From Apium graveolens (taxonomy: Eukaryota > Streptophyta > Magnoliopsida > Apiales > Apiaceae), in assembly GCF_009905375.1 (NCBI RefSeq), contig NW_027419138.1:56290-120289 (forward strand): a DNA stretch of 64,000 nt, read 5' to 3'. This document shows positions 46,980 through 60,425 of the stretch, in pieces. Within the stretch, counting starts at the first letter, position 1; each line of letters begins with the position of its first letter. The notes below the pieces were generated by a model, which made no database searches, had not been told where the DNA came from, and saw only the letters and a program-made list of their open reading frames with translations. The position numbers and the translations under genes are program-made.

Positions 46980-49900
46980 CTAAGAAAACAAATGAGAGTA
47001 TTTTTCTCTCATATCATTTTCTAACTCCCAGGTTGACTCTTCAACCTTTGGGTTTCTCCACAATACTCTTACTAACTTTACCACTTTATTTCTCAATACT
47101 TTCTCTCTTGCCTCTAGAATCTCTATCGGACTCTCTACATATGATAAATCTGCCTGAAGCTCTATTGCCTCATATTCTATTACATGCCTGGAGTCTGGAT
47201 TATATTTCTTGAGCATCGATACATGAAAAACATTATGAATGTGCTCCATGTGCGGAGGTAACGCCAATTCGTAAGCTACTTTGCTAACGCACTTTAGGAT
47301 CTCAAAAGGTCCGACATATCTTGGGCTTAGCTTCCCTTTCTTTCCAAACCTCGTTAGTCCTTTCCATGGTGATACTTTCAGTAATACCAAGCTTCCTTCT
47401 TCAAATTCCATGTCTTTCCTTGATTGGTCTGCATATTTCCTCTAACGATTTTGAGCGGCTATTAATCTTTTCTGGATAAGTTCAACAACTTCCTTTGTCT
47501 GCTATACCAGTTCAGGTCCAAGTATCTTGCGTTCTCCTACTTCGTCCCCAATATATTGGAGATCTACATTTGCATCCATAAAGGGCTTCATAGGGTGGCA
47601 TTCCAATGCTGGCATGATAACTGTTGTTGTAAGCAAACTCTACCAGAGGTAAATATTCATCCCAACTTCCTTTGAAATCAATCGCACAAACACATAACAT
47701 ATCCTCGATTGTCTGGATCGTTCTTTCACTTTGGCCATCCGTTTGGGGGTGATAAGCTGTACTCATATTCAGTCTTGTTCCCAAACATTCTTGAAAACTC
47801 TTCCAGAATCTTGAATTAAACCTTGGATCTCGATCAGATACAATAGACACTGGAACTCCATGACGAACTACAATTTCTTTTAGGTACATATGGACCAACT
47901 TGTCGAGCGAAAATCTTTCATTTATAGGCAGAAAATGAGCTGACTTGGTAAGTCGATCCACTATAACCCAAATGGCATCATGATTAGCCCTTGTCCTTGG
48001 TAATCCAACTATAAAATCCATGGTAATATGTTCCCACTTCCACTCTGGAATCTCCAATGGCTGTAGCAATCCGCTTGGTCTTTGATGCTCTGCTTTAACT
48101 CTCTGACATGTATAACATTTGCTAACCCATTCCGCAATTTCTCTCTTCATATCTGGCCACCAATAATTCTTCTTTAAATCTCTGTACATTTTGGTACTCC
48201 CTGGATGGATGGAATATCTTGAACTATGTGCTTCTTGTAAAATTTCATTTTTTAACTCCGTCACTGGTGGAATCCAGATTCTAGATGAAAATCTCAAAAT
48301 GCCTTGATCATCCTTCTGCGTGCATAATTCTTCACCTACCAAACGATTTATATCTTGATCCATTACATCTTTTTGACATTTCTTTATTTTCTCCAACAAC
48401 TCCGGCTGGAAAGTCATACTGTACACTTTCGCTTCCTCAGGTTCACAAACTCTAATTTCCAATTCCCATTTCTGAAATTCCTTATATATATCCTCAGGTA
48501 CTGATAACTCATTTAACTTTTCCTTCCGACTTAACGCGTCTGCCACCACGTTCGCCTTACCGGGATGATAATTAATCGAGCAATCATAATCCTTGATTAA
48601 TTCTAACCATCTCCTTTGCCTCATATTAAGTTCCTTCTGGGTAAATATATATTTCAAACTTTTGTGATCCGTGAAAATCTCACACTTTTCTCCATACAAA
48701 TAATGTCTCCAAATCTTCAAAGCAAAAACTATAGCTGCTAGCTCCAAGTCATGAGTAGGATACTTTTGTTCGTGTGGTTTCAATTGCCTTGACGCATACG
48801 CAATCACCTTGTCGTGCTGCATAAGAACACATCCTAATCCTTTGTAGGAAGCATCGCTATAAATTACGAAATTCCCTTGATCATCTGGAACTGACAACAC
48901 AGGTGTTGTGATTAATCTCCGCTTCAATTCCTGAAAACTTTCTTCGCACTTGTCATTCCATATAAACTTTTCATTCTTTCATATAAGCTTTGTTAATGGT
49001 GTGGCAATCCTTGAGAAATTCTGAACGAATCGTCGATAATAACCTGCCAATCCCAAGAAACTTCTTACCTCAGTGGGTGTTCTCGGTCTCTCCCAATTCG
49101 TAATTGCTTCGATCTTTGCCGGGTCCACTTTGATCCCTTCGTTACTGACTATGTGTCCTAAGAACTGAACTTCTTGTAGCCAAAACTCACACTTCGACAA
49201 TTTAGCATATAACTTCTTTTTCCTTAAAATCTCCAAAGTTGTCCTTAAATGTTCCGCATGATCCTCCTCCGTCTTTGAATAGATTAAAATATCGTCTATA
49301 AATACTATAACGAACTTGTCCAAATATTCCTCGAAAATTCTGTTCATCAGGTCCATAAACGCTGCTGGGGTGTTGGTCAATCCAAAAAACATCACTAAAA
49401 ACTCGTAATGTCCATACCTTGTTCTGAAAGCTGTCTTCGGTATATCTTCTGGTTTAATCTTCAGTTGATGATATCCCGATCTTAAATCGATCTTGGAGAA
49501 ATACTTGGCTTCCTTCAATTGGTCAAACAAATCATCAATTCTGGGTAACGGATACTTATTCTTGATTGTCAACTTGTTGAGCTCCCTATAGTCGATGCAC
49601 AGTCTCATGCTTCCATCTTTCTTCTTGACAAATAATACCGGTGCACCCCACGGGGATACGCTGGGTCTGATTACTCCTTTCTCTAACAATTCCTGCAATT
49701 GCTTTGCTAGCTCTTTCATCTCAACAGGCGCCATTCTGTACGGGGCTTTGGATACTGGTTCTGTTCCAGGTGCTAAGTCGATCGCAAATTCAATTTCTCT
49801 ATCTGGAGGAAGTCCTGGCAATTCGTCGGGAAATATGTCTGGAAATTCATTCACTACTGGGATATCTTCATGTTTTGCTGGCTCCTGACTTTTGTCAATT

Positions 49901-51609
49901 ACGTATGCTACGAAATGCTCGCATCCTTGCCGTAGTAACTTCTTGGCTTGAATCATCGTTAAGAACTTCTTTACTTGTTTCTGACCTTTGAACATTACTA
50001 TTCTTTCATCTGGTGTTTTCACCATTACTTTCTTATTTCGACAATCTATCTGAGCATCATGCTTAGATAACCAATTCATCCCTAATATCACATTAAATTC
50101 TCCTAACTTAAATGGTATCAAATCTACACAAAACTTACTACCAAAAATCTCAACCTCACAATTCTCACAAACTTGATTCACAGCTACACGTTCTTGATTT
50201 GCTAACTACACAGTCATTATTTCATTTAAGCACTCACCTGGACAATTTAATTTACTAAAAAAATCTTGTGAACCAAACGATCGAGTTGCTCCCGAATCTA
50301 TTAACACTTTGGCACATAAAGAGTTCACATTAAGCGTACCTGCCACGACATCCATATCCTAGATCGCATCCTTCACCGACATGTCAAAAACTCTAGCCCT
50401 CGGAGTCTCATTCACTGTTGGGGTAGATCCCATAATTCTCAATACATTACTGACTGGGGCTGGTGTCTCGCAATCCCTGGCCATATGTCCTGGCTTCCCA
50501 CATTTAAAGCATGTAAATCCAATGACTGGAACTTTCACTGCTGGATTACGGATAGGTTGATCTTTATTTGCTGGCTCTCTTGCTGGCTGATTTCGGCACT
50601 CCCTCGAGTAATGCCCTTTCTGGTTGAATTTAAAACATACCACATTCAACTTGTTATAAACTCCTCCATGCTTCTTTCCACATACTTGACAATCTGGAAA
50701 AGTTAATCTCAACTGATTCGGCGGATTCACATTAGCTGGACGATTGCCCTGGCCTCCGTCTCCTGCATTTTGTCTCCTGAAATTAAAATTTCTCCCTGGC
50801 TGAAACCTGCCCTTCTTAAAATTTGGAAACTTCCCTGTTTGTGACTGACCCTCACTTCTCTCAACTTTCCTTTTCTTGCTTTCCTTATCTTTCGGGAACA
50901 TCTCACTCTCTGTCTCTGCGATCATAGCCTTCTGTACAACCCCGACATATGTATCCAATTCAAAAATAGCTACCTTCCCCCTGATCCATGGCTTCAAGCC
51001 TTGTTGGAATCTCTTAGCTTTCTTTCGATCAGTATCAATATACGACGACACATACCTTGACAATTCCTCAAACTTCCCCTCATAATCTGTTACCGATATA
51101 TTCCCTTGCTTTAACTCTAAAAACTTCAGCTCCATTTGATCCTGAACAAACTGAGGAAAATACTTTTCTAAAAACAATTACTTGAACCTTTCCCAACTAA
51201 TAACATATGTGCCTTCCAATGTCTTCACCATTTCCCACCAATAGGTGGCCTCATTCTTCAGATAGTAAATTGCAAACTCAACCTTCTGTTCCTCTTTCAC
51301 TTTCACTAAGGCAAATGCCTTTTCTATTTCTTTTAACCAAACATTTGCTTCAATTGGCTCTAAGGAACCCTTGAATTCTGGTGGGTTTATTGCCTGAAAA
51401 GTTTTGAAAGTTACCAGGAGATTGGTCTGTCTTTGTTGTTGTTGTGCCAGGTGAACTGTTTGTTGGGCCAAGATTTGAAGAATCTGGGCTATTGCTGGGT
51501 CCATGGGTCCTGGGTTCACATTCTGGTTTATATCATTTTGGTTGTTATTGTTGTTGTTGTTGGTTTCTTCATTCTGGGTGTTGGTGCGGGTATTTCTTCT
51601 GGGAGGCAT
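46980..51609 (-). pseudogene. gag-pol polyprotein of Tekay element 2, decayed
   Basis: Start at 51609 (MPPRRNTRT), end at 46980. Gag domain (WLKEIEKAFALVKVKEEQK), then two knuckles, the first with its second cysteine changed to Phe (CFKFNQKGHYSREC), the second intact (CFKCGKPGHMARDC). Protease is near 50300 ([10 protein letters not shown]), then reverse transcriptase (FIDDIL near 49290), RNase H ([10 protein letters not shown]), integrase (HHCC finger; [27 protein letters not shown]) and a chromodomain-like tail (VEESTWELEND). Breaks: TAA near 51178, TAG at 50361-50359, TAG near 50207, TGA at 48981-48979, a one-base gain near 47545 and stops in 47412-47511. It cannot encode a working polyprotein. 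Confidence 0.92.
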
Positions 51610-52068
51610 TTTCTGTAAACAATCAATCAACTTATTTAGCTTTTGAATCAAATCTTTGTATAAAAGAAAGGTTTTATAAAATAGGAATATCTCTTTTTGA
51701 AAATAGTTGTGACTAAATAAATTGCATGCTTCTTTACAGAATATAAACAGTTATGGAAAACAGGGCACATGGTATCACAGGGTATAACTGATGCAATAAA
51801 TAAGGTAAGGTAAAACAGGTGCGATAAAGTAAATAACAGTGTTGGAAAGGAAAAAGGTACTGATATATATAGATCAAAAGTTTTAGGGTAGTACAAGCGT
51901 AAAGACGCTTCGAAAGTCAAAGCAAAAAGGGTACAGCAACCTACTCACTAGTCAGCATCGCTAGTCTATAAATACAACTCAAAAGTCTTCTGATACACAC
52001 TACACACTACTGTCCATACTACATAACCATACAACACTACTCAGTATCTCCATCTCTGAATCTCTAAC

Positions 52069-52587
52069 TCAGCTCCAAGAAAACTCTGGTCCTGCCAGCC
52101 TCTCAAAGTCCTCCATCACCTCAGTAGCCCAGCCCATCAGTGCATCAGGGCCTCTGCCAGGTAGTGTAGCTCCATGTAGCCTAGCCTCAAAAACCCTCCG
52201 TGTCACATGAATCTCCTCTCGAAGCTCCCTCACACCATGATCAACATCTGTAGTCCTGATGATATGCTGTAACTCTCTGATCTGAGCCAACAAGGAATCA
52301 CGCTCCAATAAAAGAGCCTCATATCGGTAATAAGGAACTGGCGGCAATGTAGACTGGAATGGGGCACTCGCTACTGAATGCCAAGTGGAATCTGAATCAG
52401 CTGGTGGGTGTCCTCTGACAGGTGGCCTCATTCCTGGAGGTGGAATAGCCTGCAATGGTACGGGCTACAATACCGGTGGAGGTAGAATAGCCAATGCAGC
52501 TGGAACAACAGGACGTGGATCCGAAAACGGCACTCCAATTGAAGGCTCTAAGTGATCAGCTGATACGGGAATAAAAGAGTCAGCCAT
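52069..52587 (-). pseudogene. Extra pre-gag reading frame of Tekay element 2
   Basis: ATG at 52587; the frame has one in-frame TAG (52467-52465) and ends at the TGA at 52071-52069, about 172 codons. The N-terminal third is Pro-rich (GVPFSDPRPVVPAALAILPP). The C-terminal part is Leu/Arg/Glu-rich and probably coiled-coil (YRYEALLLERDSLLAQIREL, then GVRELREEIHVTRRVFEAR). Position, composition and layout match the frame at 18764-19555 in element 1, although clear residue-level similarity is weak by eye. Function is unknown. Confidence 0.6.
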
Positions 52588-52769
52588 CACTGCTATCTAA
52601 AATCATATCGCAATATAAGAATCTCGTACCATGATGCAAACTATACTAATACCGGTTATACCATAACACTCAACCTCTTGATGTTCTATCATCCTATACC
52701 TTACTTCTAATCCTAACCCTCTACCCATTCCCGTTAACCTAGGCTTGTGTCAGTGACTTATAACCAGTA

Positions 52770-52781
52770 GCTCTGATACCA
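52770..52781 (-). other. Primer-binding site, initiator tRNA-Met (element 2)
   Basis: On the minus strand TGGTATCAGAGC, four bases inside the 5' LTR boundary at 52786. Confidence 0.88.
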
Positions 52782-52785
52782 AACC

Positions 52786-55700
52786 TGTGGCGCCCTCCAA
52801 ACCCGGGTCAGAAGTTTGGGTTCCACACACATACCTTAATTATAACCTGCTTATAACAATAATAAAGATAATAATAATATATGCAATGACCCTACTTACC
52901 AACCACCACGGACCGCAACAGGTTAAAGTACACACACAAGCCAAACACACTAATATATATTACAAACCGTTCAAATCCCAACTATTTCAAATTCAAACTG
53001 AGTATTAAACATTATTACAAACTTTTACAAACTTAAATTACTCCAAAAGAAGCCTACTAGCTCAGCTTTCTCAACCTGAACCCCTAGCTCTCGCGCTGGA
53101 CTGGGGATCCTCTTTACCAACTGGTTTCTTTTTAACTGGAAAGAATATAAACAACATCGCACGAATGAGCTAACTAGCTCAGCAAGTCACAATGACAAAA
53201 CTGAGAATAATGATCATCAGGTGAATATGTTTATGATATTAAGTGAACAATGGATTATGATTTAGAATTGGATATTATACTTTTAATTTAAAAACCAAGG
53301 TTAGGCTGCTGATCAGTCACGCACTAACCCCGAGCAAGGCACACAGCATTACTCTAACTACTGGATCCAAGGCACACATTGGCCTAACTTGACCATTATA
53401 TGGTCTGACCATGAATCTGGTCCACAATTTTATAAAAACGATCCAATTCTAATATAATAACAGAATATGCAATAGTAAACAATAACCGAAATCATTAACA
53501 ACAATAAATGTTTAACAATGAAAGGGTTTAAATCCTTGTATGGATCAACAAGGTACTTTTAAAGCTTGAATGCTGGGTAATGAAAGAATTGGATAACAAA
53601 GGAAACAACGTTTCAGGGTTTCAAGGATTTGGTTTTTCAAAGCATAAGATATCATGGATTGAGTATATAATAATTCAGTTCAGTGTCTGGTATTTAGTTT
53701 GTATGTATTTTTGGAGTAGTATCGTAGATTTGTGGTTCTTGTTTGGGTATACAATAATCAATGGATTAAAAAGAATATGGTTCATAGCTCAAGAACAATA
53801 ACTGAAATCAGGATTTAGGTTTTCGTGCTTCAAAGCACTTGCAATGTCAACAAGACTGTCAAGAATTACAATATCTCGAGAAAGTTCAGAACACTTGCCT
53901 GATATTAGCTTATTATCCTGCACTTGCTTTCAATCTCAATCGTCTTACTCCTCAACTACCTGTTTCCCTTTCCTACGCCTTGCCTCTTCTGCTCACATAT
54001 CATAAGCATCTATCAATCATCAACTCACAGGATTCTATTCAACACATACTTCTATCTACCCTTCGTTTTACCCAAATCCGATTAACGGATTGAAATCTAT
54101 GCAATAACCAAGTAAACACCGAATATATAGACCGATAGTCAAACAACAGGTCACGTATAACATATAATACATCACATAATCAATGACATATCATCTATAA
54201 AGAAGTCTCGGGTCATAAATATGCTTTCGGGTATTTAAAATGATTTTTAAAACATTTTTCAGAATTAAAACGGGTCGTTGGATCAATTTCGGGTTAATAA
54301 ACAGGGTTCGGTTGGCCCATTCTGGCTCCGAAATAATTTTAGAATAATTATCGAGCCTTGGAAATAATTTAGAATAATATTTTAAAGCTCAAAACTATTT
54401 TTCAGAATTTTTAAATCATTTTTAAATAATTAAATCTAATTAAATAACTAATTAAAATCAATTAATAATTAGTTAAATTAATTAATCAATTAATTTTCGA
54501 ATTAATTGACCAATTAATCAATTATAAATTAACTGAAATTAATTAACTAATTAATTCAGATTTATTTGTGAATTAAAAATAATTTTCGGAATTAAAATAA
54601 TAATTTTCAGAATTTTCAAAAATTAAAAATGAATTTTTTTTTAATAAAAATAAATAGGAAATATGATTTTTAAACATTTTATAAACAGGAATCCTATTTT
54701 TGAAAACTTTGCAAACTACAGGGACTAAACTTCACCATCTTCAAAAATACAGGGACTAAACTGTAATTTTGCAGTTTCAGTCGCCGGAAAATCGGGGGTG
54801 GCCGGAGAAGACGATCCCGGCATCCTCACCCCACCAAAACCTCCAGATCAACACTACACAACACCAGGAACTTGTTCATGCATTCAAAACATTCTAATCA
54901 TCCCTGTTCTGGCCGGAAATTGGCCAAGAACATCGCCGGTTTCCGGCGAACATCGCAAATCTTTAAAACACAACTCCCTTCGATTCAAGCATCCTCTGTT
55001 AACGAGCTATATATCAATCGATTGCAAATTTTATAAGGAACACAACCCACTATAAATCAACAGTTAATAACCCCTAAATCAAAAACCCCCAAATTTTAAT
55101 TGAAAACATTCATACGGGTTATAAACCCTAATTTTGAAATTCGAAAATTAAACCCACTTTTGAGCATGTTATTGAACTCCAAATCAGACGTATGACATAT
55201 GAAAATCATCAGGAAAACAAGCTCTACAACATGCAATCATCAAATCATACAAACAATCATCCGAACAAAATTTCATATTTTTAATAAAATAAATTCGAAA
55301 ATAAATAATTTTTTAAAAAAATAACCTTGATTTCTGAAGTGAAACAAAGCTCAGAATCTGATTGAACACCTCAAATCCTTCGTTTTTGTTACTCAAGCTT
55401 TAAAAACAGAGATCGGTAACGCCTTCGTTTTGTTGTTTGATTCTTAGAACAGTTTTAAGAAATTAGGGCTTTTCTCTGAAAATTATATAATTAACTATCT
55501 GCAAATGATTTTGATACGAAATAAAATACGGTAGAAGGCTATTTATAATTATGGAAAATTTGTATCCCGTTGGATCATTCCGGATATAAAACGGTACGTT
55601 TATTTGTAAAAACTGATCCAAACGGTATCGGTTTTCGGGATAATTATCCAAATAAATACAATTTGTACTGCGGTCTTGGTCTCAGCGCCTGGTTACACGT

Positions 55701-56227
55701 ATTACGAAGTGATAATTGGGATAGTTTAATAAAAAGCTCCCATTTATCGAAAATACGGGTTTTATTGATTTACCGAAACCAATATTGTATCGAAAATGTT
55801 GCGCCGGGACCCGCGCAGGACAAACCGTAAGCCGGATCGAAAAAGTCGAAACATGGAATATGCTCGGAATATTACAATTAGGTTAGGTAGGAGTTCTCGG
55901 AAGAATTTCAGGTTCCAAAAACGTAACAACGGTTGACGTCGGTTTGTTCCCGTTTTTATAAAATAGATTTTAATTACCCGGAAAAAGATTTTAGAAATTT
56001 CATATGATTCTTATAAATCGATAAACCAACATAAAAATAATTAGGAAGATATGACAATTATCTATATTTTATTTTAGACATATAAAAATTAAAATACTCA
56101 ATTAATATTATTTTTGAATATTCAAATACAGATAACACTTAACAATTAACTCACAAAATAGATACTGAACACACATAATAATTATATAATAGCAAAAATA
56201 ATTACACGATATATCCCGGATATTACA
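52786..56227 (-). repeat. 5' LTR of Tekay element 2
   Basis: 3442 bp, matching 43501-46941 with scattered substitutions. The minus-strand TATA box is at 55547-55540. Confidence 0.92.
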
Positions 56228-56894
56228 CTAATCCTTTGAGAAAGTTCGAAAAATATCTTCCAGTTACCTTAGTTAAATTTATAATCTCCTTACGAATTTT
56301 TTTATTAAATTCTTCTGAACTAGCCTCATCCCTAAAGTATTTTTGCAGCTTATTCTCTGCATAATCATGGAGCCTTTCTAAAGCCACCTCAGCCTCACCT
56401 TGTAGTAACTCAAATACCTTTGTTTTCGTATATGCTTCTCGTGGCAAAGAATATCCATAAATATAAGTCCATTTTAATACTCGTCTTTATTAAAAAATCT
56501 GCTACCAAGCTTCCGTAAAAAAGCTTAGGTGTTCTCACTAACAATGTTTTTTTCGAGTTTCTGAAGTTTCTTTTTTTTATCTCGCTTAGATCTGATAATG
56601 CTTTCTCTCTTGACTTTTCATTTACAGCCCACCTTTCATAAAATTGAGCATATCTCTTGATGTATTGGTGATCCGATGCTCTAAGTCTAACAACTTCACA
56701 TTATGCTCTCCTCACAGTCTCCTAATAACAGTTACATGCCTTAGGATCATGTGCATTCCATGATCTTAGGCATATCCAACAAAACTCGTGATTGCAAGGA
56801 CGCTTACAAGTACTCAGTCGTATGCTCCAACTATACGTACAAACATCGAAAGTTCCTGTTCTATGATTTAGATGATAAATGCATCCAACATGTT
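56228..56894 (-). pseudogene. ARIADNE-like fragment copy 2, RING2 and helical part
   Basis: Continuation of the fragment cut at 43500. On the minus strand, 56809-56720 encodes a RING2-like segment (CKRPCNHEFCWICLRSWNAH) followed by a TAG. It continues with YIKRYAQFYERW, KWTYIYGYSLPREAYTK, LLQGEAEVALERLHDYAENK and LTKVTGRYFSNFLKGL. Copies 1 and 3 have different sequence in place of 56684-56894, so this copy alone keeps RING2 sequence. The RING2 Cys/His spacing is close to ARIADNE proteins. RING1 and IBR are not found upstream; the sequence becomes non-coding spacer at 56895. Confidence 0.75.
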
Positions 56895-57209
56895 TTGAAG
56901 ACTACACGTGTATCATTATTGATTTTTGTATTCTCTGGACAATCACAAGAAAGTTTCTATGATTAAACAACAATACCATGATAAAATCTTACATAAGTTA
57001 TCACCATTTCCCTGTATATATGACCTTTAAAAGTCATGGCCATACTTTAATACCCAGATATATTTATTTGATTTTCTAATTAGTAAAATATATATTATAT
57101 TAATTATGTGTTAATTTGTATAAAAAACCTATTAGAAGAAATAATGAATGGCTTCATCACGGTAATCTTTAAAGTCAATATTAGCAAATTGGCAATGATT
57201 ACTAAAATC

Positions 57210-57345
57210 TAGCTCGTAAAGAAGCTAAAGAAGCTTGACAAGTAAATAGTTATAATATCATTGATTGATCAAATCTTAATATAGCTCGTAAAGAAGCTAA
57301 AGAAACTTGACAAGTAAATAGTTATAATATCATTGATTGATCGGC
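57210..57345 (+). repeat. Two-copy tandem repeat of about 70 bp (unit copy 2)
   Basis: Counterpart of 7505-7642; both copies contain AAAGAAGCTTGACAAGTAAA or a one-base variant. Confidence 0.75.
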
Positions 57346-58782
57346 CTTCTAAATGTTATAGAGCATCCATTTATTCAAGGCATATGTCTACAACTTCTGT
57401 GAAAAATTTGGCATTGGTGACTTGATGCAGCTAAATTTTGTGGCTTCATGCTCATAAATATAAGATTGAATAACATTAAAATCTTAATTTATTTAGAATT
57501 TAAAGATATTCAAGTTTTAATTAAACAACTTTGCAAACTTAGAGGACTATTCAATTTATTTCTAAAGAGATCAAAATAATATTGTATTGAGCCAATTAAC
57601 AATTAGTCATTTACCCTTCCATTAGGGACACTTGTATAGTCCAGTTTCAAAAAAGCCCATATGTCCGTTTGGTGAACCACCAAATCATGAGTATGCATAT
57701 ATCTTAATAATCTAAAAATCATTGTTTCATTTTAAAAATGTATTATCCATAAATATTCATATATTACTACATATTTAATATTTGTCCTTATCATTTTTGT
57801 AAAAAAAAATGTGCCCCTTACTACTAAAATAATTTATTTTTCGATATACTATCTGTTACTATCCAAAATTGCATAATATTTAAAAATGTTTGTTTTATAT
57901 TGTTGTTAAGTTACATTGTACCAAACATCCAAAAAATAAGTATATTGTGCATTGTGCATTGTATTCAAATAATTTATTTTTAAATATATAAATACCTCTC
58001 ATCAATTAAAATTGCATATTATTTAATAGAAAATGTGTCTTTCATATTATTGTCTTAACAAAAAAGTCCAATTATATTATATATAAATATATGTAAAAAA
58101 TTGTACTTTATTTTTCCAGTTGTATATAGATTTCACAAATTAAATGACCATTTATAAAATTTGTATTTCGTGGATGTTATCCTGTTGTAAACATACGTTA
58201 TACTTTGAAATCAGTGGTAATATTATTGATTTATTTTTTTCATATCCCTCTATTCTACTATAAATACGTACATAATCTATGTTCGTGCAAATCATAGAGT
58301 GTCCTTTTTTTATGTATTCTTGTATAGAATGATAGTAAGAAGACCTCTCATATAATGAGAGTGTAAGAATATTTAAATTTGTTAACAAAAATGTGTTATA
58401 GTTTATCAAATCCATATAATTTGAGGATGTTGATGGTACATCATTATATTGAAATTAATTTTTTTAAGATGATGATGTTTCATGAACAATCCTTAGATTA
58501 TATAGATTTTGTGTTTTAGAGAAATAGAAATGCATATTAATTGAAGAAAATTAGTGATATAATTTTCTTTTATATTACTGGTTAGTTATATTAATGAGGA
58601 TTTGTGAATGCAATGAGTTGTTTCAATAATTTGGAAACTTGAGCTAATCTGATCCTTAACCATATGGGAGATGGGATTGCAAAGTCTTTTTACCATAATT
58701 TTTATTTTTCTGTTTATCAATTTTAATTGTGTATATTCATTGGTGAATATAATAGTGGGGTACAGGTGATACATCACTATAT

Positions 58783-59055
58783 TGAAACTATTAGATTTAT
58801 TAGATATTTAATTATATTTAATTATTAGATAAAAATATTATATTAGAATTGTTTAGTAGTGGGGTAGTGGAGTAAATTATGGACATGTAATTTACCCATT
58901 AATTATTAGTGGTTAGTTTTGGTAGTAGTTAGTTTTAATATGTTTGTAAAGCCTATATAATGGCTAGTTTACCTTGAGTTTTATAATAAGTAAAAATAGC
59001 AGTACAAGTTCTCTGCAAACTGCAAGTGTCTTTTTTTCTCTAAGTTTTTCCAACA
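58783..59055. mobile_element. 273-bp insertion with promoter-like sequence, possible small LTR
   Basis: Begins TGAAACTATTAG, ends TTTTTCCAACA and is absent from the homologous site near 9460-9470. It contains a TATA-like GCCTATATAATGGC (about 58951-58964) and a downstream T-rich stretch, as in short LTRs. The TG...CA ends fit, but no target duplication is clear. Confidence 0.4.
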
Positions 59056-60425
59056 AAAATTCAAATATTTAAGTGATGATTTATCATACTTTAGTTTCTA
59101 ATATAAATGTGTATCAATGGTAGAAAAATAATTACCTAATTTTGTTAATGTAGCTATTAGGTACTTTTGTTTCAATCCATTTTTCATTTGATGAAGAGGT
59201 CTTTGGAAAATCATCTAATCTCCTTGTTGCCTATATGGTATGTGGTATCTCACATCCTAATTCCATTCTAATCCCCTAATGTGTGTGTAAGGGGTTTTAT
59301 AAATTTTTATTCGATATGTAAGCGTGGACTACGGGTAATGAGTTTTACTTATGATACTAAAAAAATAACTTGACAACATTCAATTGTGGTATAGAAGTGC
59401 TACAAACTACTATTTGAAAATGCTAGTTTATTATGACTACATATCAAATGAGAATTTATCAAATCAATCATCCACTTGTCTAACATATTAGAATGAACTC
59501 GGGTGTCTAATACTAAATAACACTGGGAGCTGCAGGGGACTGAAGTTTCTATTTCATGATGGTGATATTGTAAGTAAACTCGATAAATATAATGACTTGT
59601 AATTTAGAAATTCAGTTTAATTAAATTTATTTGATGGTCCTCTCTTAGTAAAATGAATAATGATACGATGAATACAAGAGGTAACTCAAGGGGAAATTGG
59701 GATTGATTTTCAAGTGTTGTGATGGAACTAATGGAGAAGCAGTCTGCATAAACTACATGGGTTCACTCTTACTCTAACCTTTAGTGTAATCCGTGGAAGC
59801 GACCAACATCAATTTATACTTATGGTTTGTGTACAATATTCTCTTAAAAAATTGGTTGAAACATCAAAGAAGCACATACATGTGACGAAATGCATAAATT
59901 GTATAACATTATGTTTATAGATTCTTCACTTTGTTTAACAGCCTCGCGTATATTCCTTTCTGTTTTTCCTATGTTTCTTTCTGCTTTGAATTATCTCTGC
60001 ATTTTCTAACGAGTCTGGATATGAAATTTAATAATAAAAATAAATACGAAATTGATGTGTTTCATTTAAGACTTTACAAATATGTAATAATGGTATGTCG
60101 TCATTTACATATATAATAATTTGATTTGTGAGCAGGGAATTGGACATCTGTAGTGCGAGAATGTTTCTTTTTGTATAAATGAACGTGTTCGAAGTGGATT
60201 GGTACCTTAATTCATTTGTGGTTCGAGATGTGATGGACGTTTGCAGCTCTTCGCCTCCTCGTCAAAAATCAATTTCTTAATGTCTATATTCAATTGTAAT
60301 TTACAATAATATTTTAGATCCTAATACGCTTGACCTCCTGGCCACAGCCAACGGTTAGAAACAAAGTGGTATGATGTAAGTACAGTTCTATTTAATTACA
60401 AGAGAAACCATAATGAATACTTCAA

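Larger units (their letters stand above)
43501..56227 (-). mobile_element. Ty3/gypsy Tekay-type LTR retrotransposon 2
   Basis: 12.7-kb element on the minus strand with a perfect target duplication CTAAT (43496-43500 and 56228-56232). In element orientation the 5' LTR is 56227-52786 and the 3' LTR is 46941-43501. Both have TG...CA ends (TGTAATATCCGGG...GGCGCCACA). The internal order is the same as in element 1, including an extra pre-gag frame and a chromodomain-like tail, but the LTR sequence is different, so it is a separate family of the same lineage. The polyprotein is more decayed than in element 1. The truncated LTR at 10611-42331 belongs to a related family. Confidence 0.93.
56895..60425. 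repeat. Spacer of the tandem unit, copy 2 into copy 3
   Basis: Matches 7188-10610 along its length by eye and then continues as at 42890-43090. It lacks the solo-LTR-like insert of copy 1 and has its own insert at 58783-59055. I see no gene; short open frames are not conserved between copies. Confidence 0.7.
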
